Shown: positions 30,334 through 40,639 of the stretch, in pieces | Layout: every line of letters begins with the position of its first letter | Numbering within the stretch: position 1 is the first letter of the stretch | Assembly (NCBI GenBank): GCA_958296015.1 | Contig: CATQIH010000049.1 | Location: 1 to 64,000, forward strand | Reading direction: 5' to 3' | Length of the DNA stretch: 64,000 nt | Source of the DNA: Cyclobacteriaceae bacterium | GTDB taxonomy: Bacteria; Bacteroidota; Bacteroidia; Cytophagales; Cyclobacteriaceae | Translations under genes and position numbers: made by a program | The notes under the pieces: model-generated | Told to the model about the DNA's origin: nothing | Database searches by the model: none | Seen by the model: only the letters and a program-made list of their open reading frames with translations

Positions 30334-30612
30334 TTAGGTACTTTATTTTATTGCTATCCCTAATGCATTTTAAGGGTTGGAGTAGAAGAATAAATATGAA
30401 TATTACCTTTAGCCTAGGGTTTTTCCAAACGGATATTTAGTTTTCAACACTTCGTAAATTAATATTTCCGAAATATGTTGAAAATTTTAACCATCATAAG
30501 CTTGCGTTGAATGTCGGATCGTTTTTAGAATTTTGTGGTTCCAGAAAAATACCGGAATGATCATCTTCACCCCGGCATCTTTTATTTCAAAAATTATAAG
30601 ACAGAATTCATC

Positions 30613-31089
30613 TTAGTTTAAATATGAGCGAATCATCCAGGCCATTTTTTCATGTTGTTCCATTAGGCCGGTCACAAAGTCGCTGGTACCTGCATCCCGA
30701 AAGGCTTCTTCTTCTTTTTTCAGATCTTCGCGCATAATGCGAATGATAGTTTCATGGTCTTCCAATAAACTTTCCAACATACCTTTTGCATCACCTTCCC
30801 GATGGTCAGTTTCCAGCAGACTTGCCAGTTCCACAAAAGAACTCATAGAGCCTAGAGCAAAATGGCCCAATGATCGGATGCGCTCCGCAATGTCATCGAT
30901 GATGATGGCCAGTTCTGTGTATTGCTCTTCAAAAAACTCGTGCAGACTGCGGAAGTGCATGCCTGTTACATTCCAGTGGTAATTACGTGTCTTAATGTAC
31001 AGTACATGTTCATCCGCCAGGTTTTTATTCAACATGGTGGCTACTTTTTGACGATTCTCTTCATTAATTCCTATAGCTGCATTTCTCAT
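30613..31089 (-). CDS. dps: Dps-family DNA-protection ferritin
   Basis: Mini-ferritin of 158 residues that oxidises Fe(II) with peroxide and stores iron as a dodecamer in the cytoplasm. The inter-subunit ferroxidase ligands are all present with family spacing: His38 (NYHWNV), His50 (SLHEFF), Glu54, Asp65 and Glu69 (DDIAER). The start at 31089 (MRNAAIGI) fits the known length. The gene stands alone between an ISAzo13 remnant and a divergently unrelated exported oxidoreductase gene on the same strand. No OxyR- or PerR-type operator was identified by eye. Confidence 0.93.
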   Translation of the reverse strand: MRNAAIGINEENRQKVATMLNKNLADEHVLYIKTRNYHWNVTGMHFRSLHEFFEEQYTELAIIIDDIAERIRSLGHFALGSMSSFVELASLLETDHREGDAKGMLESLLEDHETIIRIMREDLKKEEEAFRDAGTSDFVTGLMEQHEKMAWMIRSYLN

Positions 31090-31162
31090 GACTTTCAGTT
31101 ATTTAAGCTTTACAATTAAAACAATGGGAAAAGACTACTCATGTAAATTTTACTATCCGACT

Positions 31163-32281
31163 CTAAACTTTCAATTCAATCTTTTTACCAGTTTGAGCAG
31201 CCTGATAGATAGCATCCATAATCTTGAGGTCTTTCACACCTTCTTCTCCATTAACTGGCACTTCAGGCTTTTTGTTATCTAAAATAATTTGTGCCATCTC
31301 ATCCATTTGCTTGGTTTGGTGGGTAATATGTGGCTGTTTGAGCGGGCCTTTGTTCGTTTTACCTTCTATTGGCCCATAACCGGTCGCTGGTTGCAGTTCG
31401 GCAAATCCGTCTGTACCATCCAGAAAAAACCGGTCTAAGTTGTTCATAGCATACGTTGACAGACAGGAAGCAACAGCCCCACCCGGAAATCCTAGCTGAA
31501 ACATAATGGTTTCGTCAATACCTTTTTTAAACTTTTCAGGATTGGTTTTATTTTCCTGCGCTGTCACCCATTCGGGTTCTTGGCCCACCATATATCTGGC
31601 TCCATTGACTGCATAAATGCCAATATCCATCAATGCACCTCCGCCTGAGAGTTTCTTGTCGAGCCTCCATTGGTTTGGATCACCGATCGTGAAGCCACAT
31701 AACCCCTGAAAAAACATAATCTTACCAAAATCACCCGCCTTACGCATATGAATAATCTCCAGCGTCTTTGGTTCAAAATGCAACCTATAGCCTACCAATA
31801 GCTTCACATTTGCCTGCTTACAGGCATCTACCATCTCCTGCCCTTGCTGTGCATTGACGGCCATCGGCTTTTCGCAAATTACCTGCTTGCCGGCTTTGGC
31901 TACCCGTATCACCTGATCGTGGTGCAGAGCATTGGGTGTAATGACATACACTGCATCGATATCCGGATTGTCTTTAATCTGGTCAAAGTTTTCATAGTTG
32001 TAACAGTTTTTTTCTGCAATACCATATTTTTGTTGCCATTCTTTGACCTTAGCCGGAGTGCCACTGATCAAGCCTGTCAGCTTTGCTCTCTGACAGTCTT
32101 GCATGGCTGCTGCTACCCGGCTGCCATAACTTCCAAGACCCATGATAGCTACGTTGAGCATTTTTCCCTGGTATGGCTGACTAATAATTTTCTCTAAGCT
32201 ATCAGCAGTATTTAGCTGTATCATAGGCCAGGCTAAAGCTGTAGCAGTAAACTTCTGCAAAAAATCTCTTCGTGAACGCAT
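31163..32281 (-). CDS. Exported Gfo/Idh/MocA oxidoreductase (glucose-fructose oxidoreductase-like)
   Basis: NAD(P)-dependent sugar oxidoreductase of about 372 residues. I start at ATG 32281 (MRSRRDFLQKFTATALAW), which gives a twin-arginine leader; nine further codons are open upstream. The Rossmann fold has VAIMGLGSYGSR, the conserved ICEKPMA motif and the catalytic segment GGALMDIGIYAVNGARY, whose Asp and Tyr fit the Gfo-type active site. The protein matches the group represented by glucose-fructose oxidoreductase. The actual sugar cannot be read from sequence. It stands about 75 bp upstream of dps on the same strand, and co-transcription is possible but not indicated. Confidence 0.88.
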   Translation of the reverse strand: MRSRRDFLQKFTATALAWPMIQLNTADSLEKIISQPYQGKMLNVAIMGLGSYGSRVAAAMQDCQRAKLTGLISGTPAKVKEWQQKYGIAEKNCYNYENFDQIKDNPDIDAVYVITPNALHHDQVIRVAKAGKQVICEKPMAVNAQQGQEMVDACKQANVKLLVGYRLHFEPKTLEIIHMRKAGDFGKIMFFQGLCGFTIGDPNQWRLDKKLSGGGALMDIGIYAVNGARYMVGQEPEWVTAQENKTNPEKFKKGIDETIMFQLGFPGGAVASCLSTYAMNNLDRFFLDGTDGFAELQPATGYGPIEGKTNKGPLKQPHITHQTKQMDEMAQIILDNKKPEVPVNGEEGVKDLKIMDAIYQAAQTGKKIELKV

Positions 32282-32499
32282 AGTATTAAGTTTGTGTGTG
32301 AATAGCATATAAGATATATAAGTTAGTTAACCTATTCTTTCTGTAAACTGTTTGTGTTTGTATGACAAGATAGTTATGCATACAATTAACAGGAACAAAA
32401 ATAGATTGGGAAGAAGTAATCTGTTCTCGTCCGGCATAACCTAAACAAAACAGACTTGTAAGATAATAAATCCACAAATTTATTTTATTTAACATAATT

Positions 32500-33597
32500 T
32501 CAGTTATTTCCCTTATTTATCAGATTTATAATATAGTACAGAAAGAGTAGATCAGCCTCAGAAAGCCGTTGATTGATAGCCTTATCCAGATCATTGTCCA
32601 GCGAATATTTTACTTCTGAGCCATCGGTTTTACAAGAAATCAACAGGGTATACTTTTCTACTACTGCTTGATGTGAACTCTGTGCATTCCACAAGTAAAC
32701 AGGCTGGCTATATATCTTACGGGTCATAGGGCCCTTACTGCCTTGTCGGAAAGTATAAGTTTTCCAGTCTTGCTACTTAACTTGGTTGAGCAGTTGGTTA
32801 ACCTTAACCGGCTTTTGCTCACTGATACACTTAGTAGGTTTTCTGCCTATACCTGACCAAAAGGGAAGATAAGGATCAGGATGAGTTAGATACACGTTTT
32901 GGTCTTGGTGAATATCCAATATAAATAGCTTTCCATGCTTGTTTAGCCCTAAACGAAAACCTCGGGCATTCCCATAAAAGGCATCAGCGTTTACCCAATC
33001 ATAGCCTACTACCCCTTCCATCTCATCAATCATATCCAAGGCTAACTCCCACTTGCTCTTATACACTTGGGCTTGTTGGGGTATGCCTGCCTTTTGACAT
33101 CTTTTTTTATCCTTTACCCACTGCTCTGGTAAAAATAAACCTACATTGACCATGGGTGGGCTACATCATCTTGTTGGTTTAAGGCGGCAAGCACGCTTAC
33201 CTGCCCGTTATCTACTTTGCCTATACTACCTAAGTACTGACGAGCGACTCCTGCTGACTTTGTTCCTTTCTTTACATGACCTTCTTCATCTATGATCAGA
33301 CCGCGATAGCCTCCTTTACTTGTCAGTAGTTGACGTATATCCCTGCCTACCTCTTGTAATACCGGCTTATGATCCCAAGGAGAATCACTGATAAAGTGCT
33401 GTAATTGGTGATAAGTTGAATCGGCTACTTGCTCTACCATGCGATCTATATTATGCTTACCTTCTTGATACAAGCCTTATAAATACTCATTTACTCGCTG
33501 ACCATTACAACGGCGATATACCTTGAATAAGGCTTTATACTTGCTTGTATACTTTTCTATTCCTGTTAATTTTAAGCTGCTCTCATTCTTGTTTTAA
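32500..33597 (-). pseudogene. IS701-family transposase remnant
   Basis: Reading leftward from about 33597, the frame has KNESSLKLTGIEKY and RRCNGQRVNEYL, then a TAA at 33477-33479, then in the same frame the IS701 core (GLIIDEEGHVKKGTKSAGVARQYLGSIGK, whose diagnostic parts are IDEEG..KKG and GVARQY). After a frameshift near 33145 the sequence continues as VNVGLFLPEQWVKDK, RCQKAGIP and VNADAFYG, and after another break near 32770 as YSQPVYLWNAQSSHQAVVEKY (up to 32500). The first Asp (LIIDEEG) and second Asp (NADAFYG) of the catalytic site remain; both ends are degraded. The remnant abuts the truncated 5' end of the SprB-type adhesin, so its insertion probably removed the adhesin's N-terminus. 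Confidence 0.82.
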
Positions 33598-33677
33598 TAC
33601 CTTTTTCCCATTTCAGTTTAAACTGTTAAAGTAGTAGTAAGCCAATAACGTTTATAAATTTTACTTTTTGTTTAGAT

Positions 33678-33704
33678 TGTATGGAGTATGTAGCACTCCA
33701 TACA
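33678..33704. repeat. Perfect 10-bp hairpin at the IS701/adhesin junction
   Basis: TGTATGGAGT (33678-33687) and ACTCCATACA (33695-33704) are perfect inverted arms around a 7-nt loop. There is no T-run. The position between the IS remnant and the truncated adhesin suggests a mobile-element end or an old terminator. Confidence 0.45.
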
Positions 33705-33728
33705 CAAAGGTAATCAATCCTATGCTGA

Positions 33729-36700
33729 CACCACCATCAGACTTGGTTCAACTATAGCGGTGCAGGCAGAAGTACTAATAAGATTACCGGGTTAAGAGAA
33801 GGCACTTACAGGCTTATCGTGACTGATAAAAATGGCTGTAGTGTAACCACCAGCGAATATATCTTGGCTGATCCGCAAGAACTTAGCATGGATGAGGTGG
33901 CTGTTCAACATGTCACCTGTAAAGGAGCCAATGATGGCAAAATCAAACTGGTAGTCAGTGGCGGATGGGGCAACTATATATTTACGTATCGCAAAGCTGG
34001 ACAGGGCAGTTTTACTACCTTTACAGATACTACCCCTTTTGATGTGGGTACTTATACTATTCAGGTAACAGACAAGGAAGGTTGCAGTGTGACTTACGGG
34101 CAGACAGTGACAATTACTGAGCCGCAGGATGCACTTACCCTACAGTATGCACTGTCAGCGTATGACGGATACCAGGTATCTTGTTTTGACAGCAACGATG
34201 GCTGGATTGATGCTTCGGCTGCCGGTGGTAATAGTGCTCCCTTTGGCAATCAATACCTGTTTGCCCTGGGGGATGGAGCATTTAGCACCAATCCCCGTTT
34301 TGAAGGACTGTCAGCAGGCAGCTATACCCTGAAAGTAAAAGATGAGCGTGGTTGCATGGTCACAAGTACAGTAACTTTGTCTGCCCCTGCGGAATTGATA
34401 CTCTCTACTTTAGATAAGAATTACATCCAGTGCTTTGGTGACAGTACCGGCTATATCACTGTGCAGGCATCAGGGGGTGTTTCCCCTTATCGCTATCGCC
34501 TGGATTCGGGTATATGGCAGGATAATCCTGTCTTTGAGCAACTGCCTGCCGGTGGCCATGCTTTAACAGTCACAGATGCCCGAGGCTGTCAGACAGTGTT
34601 CCTTGAGTCTATGACAACCAATGACCTGCTGGTGATTTCTTTTGACAAGACTGATGTACGCTGTTATGGAGAAAACAACGGAGAGATCACAGCGAATGTC
34701 TCCGGGGGCAAAGCACCCTATGTGCTCAACTGGCAGCAGGTTTCTTCTTCCGGAGATCACTTAGAAGCCCTGGCTCCTGGATGGTATACCCTGACTATTG
34801 CCGATGCTGATGCCTGTGCGCTGACTGATAGCGTATTGATCAGGCAGCCAGAAACAGAGTTAGCTACCACTCCTGTTGTAACGCCGGTACGCTGCTATGG
34901 AGAAAACAGTGGCGTAATTGCCCTTGCCACAACTGGGGGAAACTTGCCCTATCGCTATTCTATGGATCAGTGAACTACTTTCCAGACGGACAGCCTGTTT
35001 ACCAGCCTTGTGGCAGGCACTTATACAATTATGACCATAGATAGCAAAGGTTGCGGCTTCAGCATGGAAGCTGTAGTTACTCAACCTGAGCTACTGGAAA
35101 TAGCCTTTGCATCCAAGTCAGATATTCTGTGTTATGGTGAGGCAACCGGTGCTATTACTGTTTCATCGGCCGGCGGTACGCTTCCCTACAGGTATTCTTT
35201 GGATGGGCAATCATGGCAGGATATGGCAGATTTTACCAACTTACTTGCTGGTAAATATCAGGTACTGCTACAAGATGCCCGCGGGTGTCAGGCGATGCTG
35301 GAAATAAGCTTGGTACAGCCTGAGCAGCCACTGGCACTTTCCTTCCAGGTAACACCTGTTCAATGTAAAGAAACAACCACAGGAGCTATCAAGACTACGG
35401 TTTCCGGTGGCACGTCACCCTATGTGTATCAATGGGAAAGTTTAGCAGATAAGAATCCGGAAAGTTTTCCGGATGGGCAGTATTCCGCTGCCGATGTATC
35501 TGGCTTGCCTGATGGTGATTATGTACTTACTGTTACCGATGCACATGGCTGCCAGTTGCGCGATACCATTGCTGTTACCGAGCCAGAAATCGCCTTGCAG
35601 GCCAGTATCACTATACAAAGAAATGTCAGTTGCTTCGGCCTGTCTGATGGTTTTGTACAGATAGAAGCACTGGGCGGATATCCTCCCTATCGATATGCAT
35701 GGCAAGGGAGAAAGTTCTTAGATACATTGGCCTATGATGATCTGGCGGAAGGCCATTATCAGATGCTCGTCAAGGATACGATGAACTGCCAGGTAACGAT
35801 AGAGGTTTACATATCCCAACCTGATGTGCTAGCAGTGAGTGCTGAAGTATTACAACATGTCAGCTGCTTTGCAGGCAGTGACGCCCGTTTTATAGCCAAA
35901 GTCACCGGGGGAACCCAAAGCTATCGTTATTCACTAGATGCAGGTCTGACCTTTCAGCCAGAGGCGATCTTTGCCGGTTACCCGAAAGGAGTATATAATA
36001 TTCTGGTAGAAGATGCTCTAGGGTGCACAGTCAGTACGCAGGTCAATATCACGGAGCCTGTCTTGTTATCAGCAAGCATTGACAAAGTGGTTCCCTCTGC
36101 CTGTACGCAGGCCAATGGCGAAGCTCTGGTCGTTACCCAGGGAGGGACTCCGCCCTACCGCTATGCCTGGATCAACCAACAGGGAGAGACCGTCGCTACG
36201 AATGCTTATCCAAAGACACTGTATGCTGGTGTGTACGATGTGTACGTAATAGATGCTCAAGATTGCCAGGTGCATCTGAGCCAGATCATCAGCGATCTGG
36301 ATGGGCCGGTAAGCTACATCTCTTCCTTTCAGGATGCCCGCTGCTTTACTTCCGCAGATGGTAGTGCCACTGTAGTAGCCGAAGGCGGGTCTGGTGGATA
36401 CACCTATCTCTGGTCCCTCCAGACCGGGTCCCTCCAGACCGGGTCCCTCCAGACCGGGTCCCTCCAGACCGGGTCCCTCCAGACCGGGTCCCTCCAGACC
36501 GGGTCCCTCCAGACCGGGTCCCTCCAGACCGGGTCCCTCCAGACCGGGTCCCTCCAGACCGGGTCCCTCCAGACCGGGTCCCTCCAGACCCGGTCCCTCC
36601 AGACCGGGTCCCTCCAGACCGGGTCCCTCCAGACCGGGTCCCTCCAGACCGGGTCCCTCCAGACCCGGTCTGATAAGACCCATGCTAATATACAGGCACA

Positions 36701-38055
36701 GACAAGTGCAACAGCGACTAACCTGATGCGGGGGAATACTTTGTCACTGTCACTGACCAAAGGGGCTGTAAGAGTATCTCCTCGGTAACAATTAGCTCAC
36801 CGGATGCCCTTGGGCTGGATACACTGCAATGGCAGCATCCAAGTTGCTTCCAGGCTTGTGACGGACAGATAAGCATGATGGCCAAAGGAGGCGTTGCCCC
36901 CTATACTTACCAGTGGGAAGGGCGCAGCGAAACCCTGCCTGCGCTGGAGCAGCTTTGCAGGGGGACGTATACGCTTACAGTCACCGATGCGGCGGGATGT
37001 AGCTTCTCTCAAAGCTTCTCCATGACACCTCCTGATCTGCTGCAACTTAATACTGTCTCTGTCAAAGCTCCCACCTGTTTTCAAGGATGTGATGGAAAAG
37101 CGCAAGTCACTGTGCAAGGAGGTACGGCCCCGTATCGCTATCAATGGAGTGAGCCTCACACCGATAATACGCTGTCTCAAACCACAGCCCAGGCAGATGG
37201 CCTATGCCCGGGAAGCTATACAGTCACCGTTACGGATGCACAAGGCTGTAGCGAGCAGCAGCAGGTTACTATACAGCAAACGCCTGCTATATCGTTACAG
37301 CTGCCCGATACGGTGAATCTATGCCTTGACCAGCAGGTAACACTTGACGCCACTGTTCCAATGGGACAATATCAGTGGACCCATAATGGTATTGCCTACA
37401 GTAAAAAGGCCAGCATCATCACAGACAAGGCAGGCACTTACCATGTGTCAGTGACCAATGCACAGGGATGCATGGAAACAGCCAGTACCCGGGTGAATAC
37501 TTACGATACGCTCTTCGAGGTTAACTTCCTGCAATCCAGTGAAGCTTATACCGGTGATACCCTTACCTTAAGTGAGATATGCTACCCGCAGCCTGATAGC
37601 GTGCAGTGGAGATACTCACAAGGCATACAGATGCTGGATCTTCTCCTTTTGAGCCGCAGATCACTTATCAACAGGCAGGCACCTACCAGGTAACCCTAAC
37701 CGGCTACTACAGTGCATGCAGTGATTCGGTGACCAAGACGGTGATCTTCTTCCCGGCTGAGCAAAACAAGACCACTAACAGCAGGCTGGCCACAGGGCCA
37801 CAGGGAATCAAGTCTATTACCATCTATCCTAATCCTACTGATGGTCGCTTCCGGGTGGAGGTAGCCTTGTATGCACAGACTGATTTGTATGTTTTCCTGC
37901 ATGATACAGGCGGACAGGAGCTAAGTCGCGGCAGCAAGCAAGGCAAGGATCTATATTCCTTTGACTTTGATATCAGCTCTTACGCCTCAGGTCAGTACTA
38001 TCTAAGACTTGTCACCCAATACGATAAAAAAGTAGCCAGAATCCTACTGCGATGA
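33729..38055 (+). pseudogene. SprB-repeat adhesin with T9SS sorting domain, broken and 5'-truncated
   Basis: Cell-surface adhesin built from many SprB-type repeats of about 80-90 residues, each showing V.C.G...G.I...V.GG..PY.Y.......F..L..G.Y...V.D..GC. The C-terminus carries a type IX secretion sorting domain (SITIYPNPTDGRFRVE, ending VARILLR), so the intact protein was exported and anchored, as for gliding adhesins. The 5' end begins inside a repeat just after an in-frame TGA at 33726-33728, with no signal peptide. Further lesions are a TGA at 34971-34973 (same frame on both sides, probably a former TGG Trp), a one-base loss at about 36727 (CTGATGC for CTGGATGC, which restores LDAGEY) and another near 37605. 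A 15-bp tandem repeat interrupts one module at 36414-36668. It overlaps the next gene by ATGA. Confidence 0.88.
36414..36668. repeat. 17-copy 15-bp tandem repeat inside the adhesin
   Basis: Seventeen units of TCCCTCCAGACCGGG, in perfect register from 36414; two units (starting 36579 and 36654) end ACCCGG instead. In the adhesin frame it reads (SLQTG)n with SLQTR variants. Because the unit is a multiple of three, copy-number change keeps the frame. Other frames are open too (PSRPG on plus, GPGLE and VWRDP on minus), so none of these alone indicates a gene. It replaces the middle of a SprB module (after YTYLW) and looks like a slippage-driven expansion. Confidence 0.93.
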
Positions 38056-39731
38056 TAATTAGGATAAAGCAGATGCAAAAGACCGTACAGGATAGGGTTA
38101 AAATGAACAGGGCAACGATGATAAATTATATTAAGAGGATATTCAATACTTGTAGCAATACAACAGGCTTATATCTTCCTGTCTTCTCTTTGATATTGAC
38201 CCTGTGTCTGCCGGTCACTGTTTATGCACAACGTGCTATCACCAGCACCTTGCAGCTGACACCGCCTTATTCAGTCTATCTCTCTGACTATGCCAGGCCG
38301 GGCAGTGAGCAAATGAAAGTGTACCTGCTGTTGCGTGACCTGAGAGAACCCCAGCACGATGTACGCCTGCGCCTCACGATTGAAGGGGCAGGTATCCGCT
38401 TGCAAACGAATCCTGCCTTTCTTCCTCCACCCATCACACTGGAAGGAGGCGTGCCTTTGATCATCTCAGGAGAAACACTGGCTCCTTACCTGGAAAGTGG
38501 CAACTTATTGTTTTCGGGTATCTCGCAGAGTGAGTATGAGCAACGGCGGGCGTTACCGGAAGGCTTTTACCGCTTTACAGTGGAAGTGACTGACTATCGC
38601 CGTGCTGATAGAGTCCTAAGCACCCCTGCCAGCTTCATGGCTTTGTTCACCCTGAACGAACCACCACGCATCACTGCCCCACGGTGTGGCGGCGAAATCA
38701 AGCTTCAGGAGCCTGTTAATATCATGTTCCAGTGGATGGATGGAGGTAATGTCTCACCGGGCAACGCCTTAAGTACCGAGTACGAATTTACTTTAGTAGA
38801 GGTATATCCACAAGATAGAAACCCTGAAGATGCTATTCGTTCATCCATTCCCCTTTTGCAGACAGTCACCACCGAGAAAAGCTTCTTGTATGGGATAACA
38901 GAATCGGCTTTGATTCCCGGACAAAAGTATGCCTACAGGGTCAGGGCCATAGATACAGAAGGCAGAAGCATGTTCAAAAACGAAGGCTATAGCCAGACCT
39001 GTACGTTTACCTATGGAGAAGGACTCATCCTGAATCCACCCGATGGCATTCGTGTATATGCCGAGAATGCCAGAAAAGCGTTGGTCAACTGGCACTTGTC
39101 TATTGACCCGGACAGCTATAGAATAGACTATAGGCGCAAAGCAGAGAAAGGAGAAGAAGAGCTTGCCTGGTTCAATATAGAGACACATGCAGACCAGATA
39201 GTGCTGCGTGACCTGGAACCAGAGACTACGTATGAAGTAAGAATCGCCAGCTTGTTTAACAACTATGTTTCCCGCTACAGCAGTATACAAACCTTTACTA
39301 CCCCGGAAGTCATTGTCAATGCTTGCGGGGCAGCACCCGTCATTGCTGTCAATGGTTCCACCAAGCCTCTGATCACAGCGATGGCAGGACAATACTGGCA
39401 GGTAGGAGACTTCAGTATGCAAGTCAGGGGCGTGAGAGGTGGGGATGGGGTATTTAGTGGCTGGGGCGTGATGAGCATTCCTTACCTGTCCATGCAGGCA
39501 GCAGTGAGGTTTGACAACGTATGGATAGATGAAGATTATAACTTAGTCAGAGGGGAAGTCATTGCCCTAAGCGAAGGCATTGAAGCTTTCCAGAAGCGTT
39601 GGGAAGAAACCGCTCCTGAGCAGGAAGATGAGAAAGATGAGGTAGTAGCCCAACAGGGAGAACAAACCAGTCCGAAAGATGGTGAAAAGCCTACAAGATC
39701 ATTCGCCGAAATATCAATAGAGAAGCACTAG
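38052..39731 (+). CDS. Secreted TANFOR/fibronectin type III-like protein, 3' end replaced
   Basis: Secreted protein of up to 559 residues, translationally coupled to the adhesin by an ATGA overlap; the true start may be a later Met, since the signal (LYLPVFSLILTLCLPVTVYAQ) begins around residue 40. The N-terminal module (LTPPYSVYLSDYARPGSEQMKVYLLLRDL, of which PPYSVYLSDYA is the clearest part) resembles the TANFOR domain of large Bacteroidota surface proteins. A fibronectin type III domain lies around residues 335-415 (VLRDLEPETTYEVRIASL). The last residues (FAEISIEKH) run into type I methylase sequence, which continues in the same frame after the TAG at 39729-39731. The gene is therefore probably a truncated chimera; relatives are usually much longer. 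Confidence 0.65.
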   Translation: MIIRIKQMQKTVQDRVKMNRATMINYIKRIFNTCSNTTGLYLPVFSLILTLCLPVTVYAQRAITSTLQLTPPYSVYLSDYARPGSEQMKVYLLLRDLREPQHDVRLRLTIEGAGIRLQTNPAFLPPPITLEGGVPLIISGETLAPYLESGNLLFSGISQSEYEQRRALPEGFYRFTVEVTDYRRADRVLSTPASFMALFTLNEPPRITAPRCGGEIKLQEPVNIMFQWMDGGNVSPGNALSTEYEFTLVEVYPQDRNPEDAIRSSIPLLQTVTTEKSFLYGITESALIPGQKYAYRVRAIDTEGRSMFKNEGYSQTCTFTYGEGLILNPPDGIRVYAENARKALVNWHLSIDPDSYRIDYRRKAEKGEEELAWFNIETHADQIVLRDLEPETTYEVRIASLFNNYVSRYSSIQTFTTPEVIVNACGAAPVIAVNGSTKPLITAMAGQYWQVGDFSMQVRGVRGGDGVFSGWGVMSIPYLSMQAAVRFDNVWIDEDYNLVRGEVIALSEGIEAFQKRWEETAPEQEDEKDEVVAQQGEQTSPKDGEKPTRSFAEISIEKH

Positions 39732-40058
39732 CTACAGGCAGTGATTAGTCTGCCCAGTGGCGTGTTTAAGCCTTATGCAAGGATGAGTATTGCCATCTTG
39801 CTTTTTACTAGAACCAACGTCTGTTGATTCTGGCAAGGTAGGGTTCTATGGTATGGAAAAAGAGGGCTATACGCTGGGTGATAAACGTACATACAAACCG
39901 GAACAAAGCAGTAGTATCTTACAATGCTGGAAAATCCGGCTGCTCAGGCTGATCGCAAACGCACCGATCAGTCTTTCTTTGTGCCGGTACAGAAAGTCAT
40001 TGACAACGACTGGAATCTGTCCTTTAACCGCTGCTGCGAGCGTATATGGAATGTGTAA
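39705..40058 (+). pseudogene. hsdM: HsdM (type I DNA methylase) C-terminal remnant
   Basis: Three pieces in alternating frames match consecutive parts of the C-terminal region of type I restriction-modification methylases. Frame A (from about 39711, across TAG 39729-39731, to TGA 39825-39827) reads IEKH[20 protein letters not shown] and AILLFTRTN. Frame B (39826 to about 39923) reads KVGFYGMEKEGYTLGDKRT. Frame C (39924-40058) reads RKRTDQSFFVPVQ and DNDWNLSFNR. These correspond to the family patterns [32 protein letters not shown] and D.NLSINRYKE. The catalytic methylase motifs (NPPF and the SAM site) are absent, so it is a dead fragment. No hsdS or hsdR sequence was recognised nearby. Confidence 0.82.
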
Positions 40059-40072
40059 ACAACTGTATGATA

Positions 40073-40084
40073 GCGCAATTGCGC
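40073..40084. promoter_or_regulatory. 12-bp palindrome upstream of the Xre/RES operon
   Basis: GCGCAATTGCGC is a perfect palindrome about 70 bp upstream of the antitoxin start at 40153. Xre-type antitoxins normally repress their own operon, so this is a candidate operator; a TATATTTA box lies nearer the start (about 40139). Confidence 0.35.
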
Positions 40085-40152
40085 CAAGCCTGTGTCACAA
40101 ATGTAGCTTAAAGATTTGGATGCTCTGTCAACTGTCGTTATATTTATGTCAA

Positions 40153-40638
40153 ATGTCTGATACTGCTATGCAAAATACAAACACTTCGCCCCAAACAAAA
40201 GGTCTTACCCAGGATACGCTGCTCTCTTACTTTGGAGGAGCTTCTACTCTGGGTATTAAACCGATAGACAATGCCCTGGATTTGATCTATCTCACCAGGA
40301 CTGGTATAGCTAAACTGGCATTGGCTGCGCTGGCTGAGAAGACTTCTCTTTCCATCAAAGAGATTGCACAGGCTGTTCATATTTCAGAAAGGACGCTACA
40401 GAGGTATGATGACCACCGCAAGCTGGACAAAGCCACTACCGAGAAAGCCATTGAACTGGCACAACTCTACCAGTATGGCATAGAAGTATTTGGCAGCCTG
40501 GACAAGTTCAACGGTTGGGTGCGGCATCCCAGCGTATACTTTAATGGTCAGCTTCCGGTAGAACTCCTGGATACCACCACGGGTATGTTGCTGATACGCG
40601 ACGAACTTACCCGTATTGCGCACGGCGTATTTGCCTGA
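40153..40638 (+). CDS. Xre/MbcA/ParS-type antitoxin of a RES toxin pair
   Basis: Antitoxin of 161 residues from ATG 40153 (MSDTAMQNTNT); an in-frame ATG at 40168 is an alternative start. The frame is open far upstream, but that part belongs to the HsdM remnant. The N-terminal half holds an Xre-like helix-turn-helix (SIKEIAQAVHISERTLQRYD). The C-terminal half is the MbcA/ParS toxin-binding domain (EVFGSLDKFNGWVRHPSVYFNG, where the pattern G....WL..P...LGG.P is slightly changed, then LLDTTTGMLLIRDEL). It ends 1 bp before the RES toxin ATG at 40640, the usual antitoxin-first order. It should neutralise the toxin and repress the operon. Confidence 0.88.
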   Translation: MSDTAMQNTNTSPQTKGLTQDTLLSYFGGASTLGIKPIDNALDLIYLTRTGIAKLALAALAEKTSLSIKEIAQAVHISERTLQRYDDHRKLDKATTEKAIELAQLYQYGIEVFGSLDKFNGWVRHPSVYFNGQLPVELLDTTTGMLLIRDELTRIAHGVFA

Positions 40639-40639
40639 C

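Noticed and set aside
36069-36760. Collagen-like or Pro/Arg-rich proteins (PSRPG, GPGLE, VWRDP repeats) across the 15-bp array
   Set aside because: They are alternative-frame readings of one tandem repeat inside the adhesin gene.
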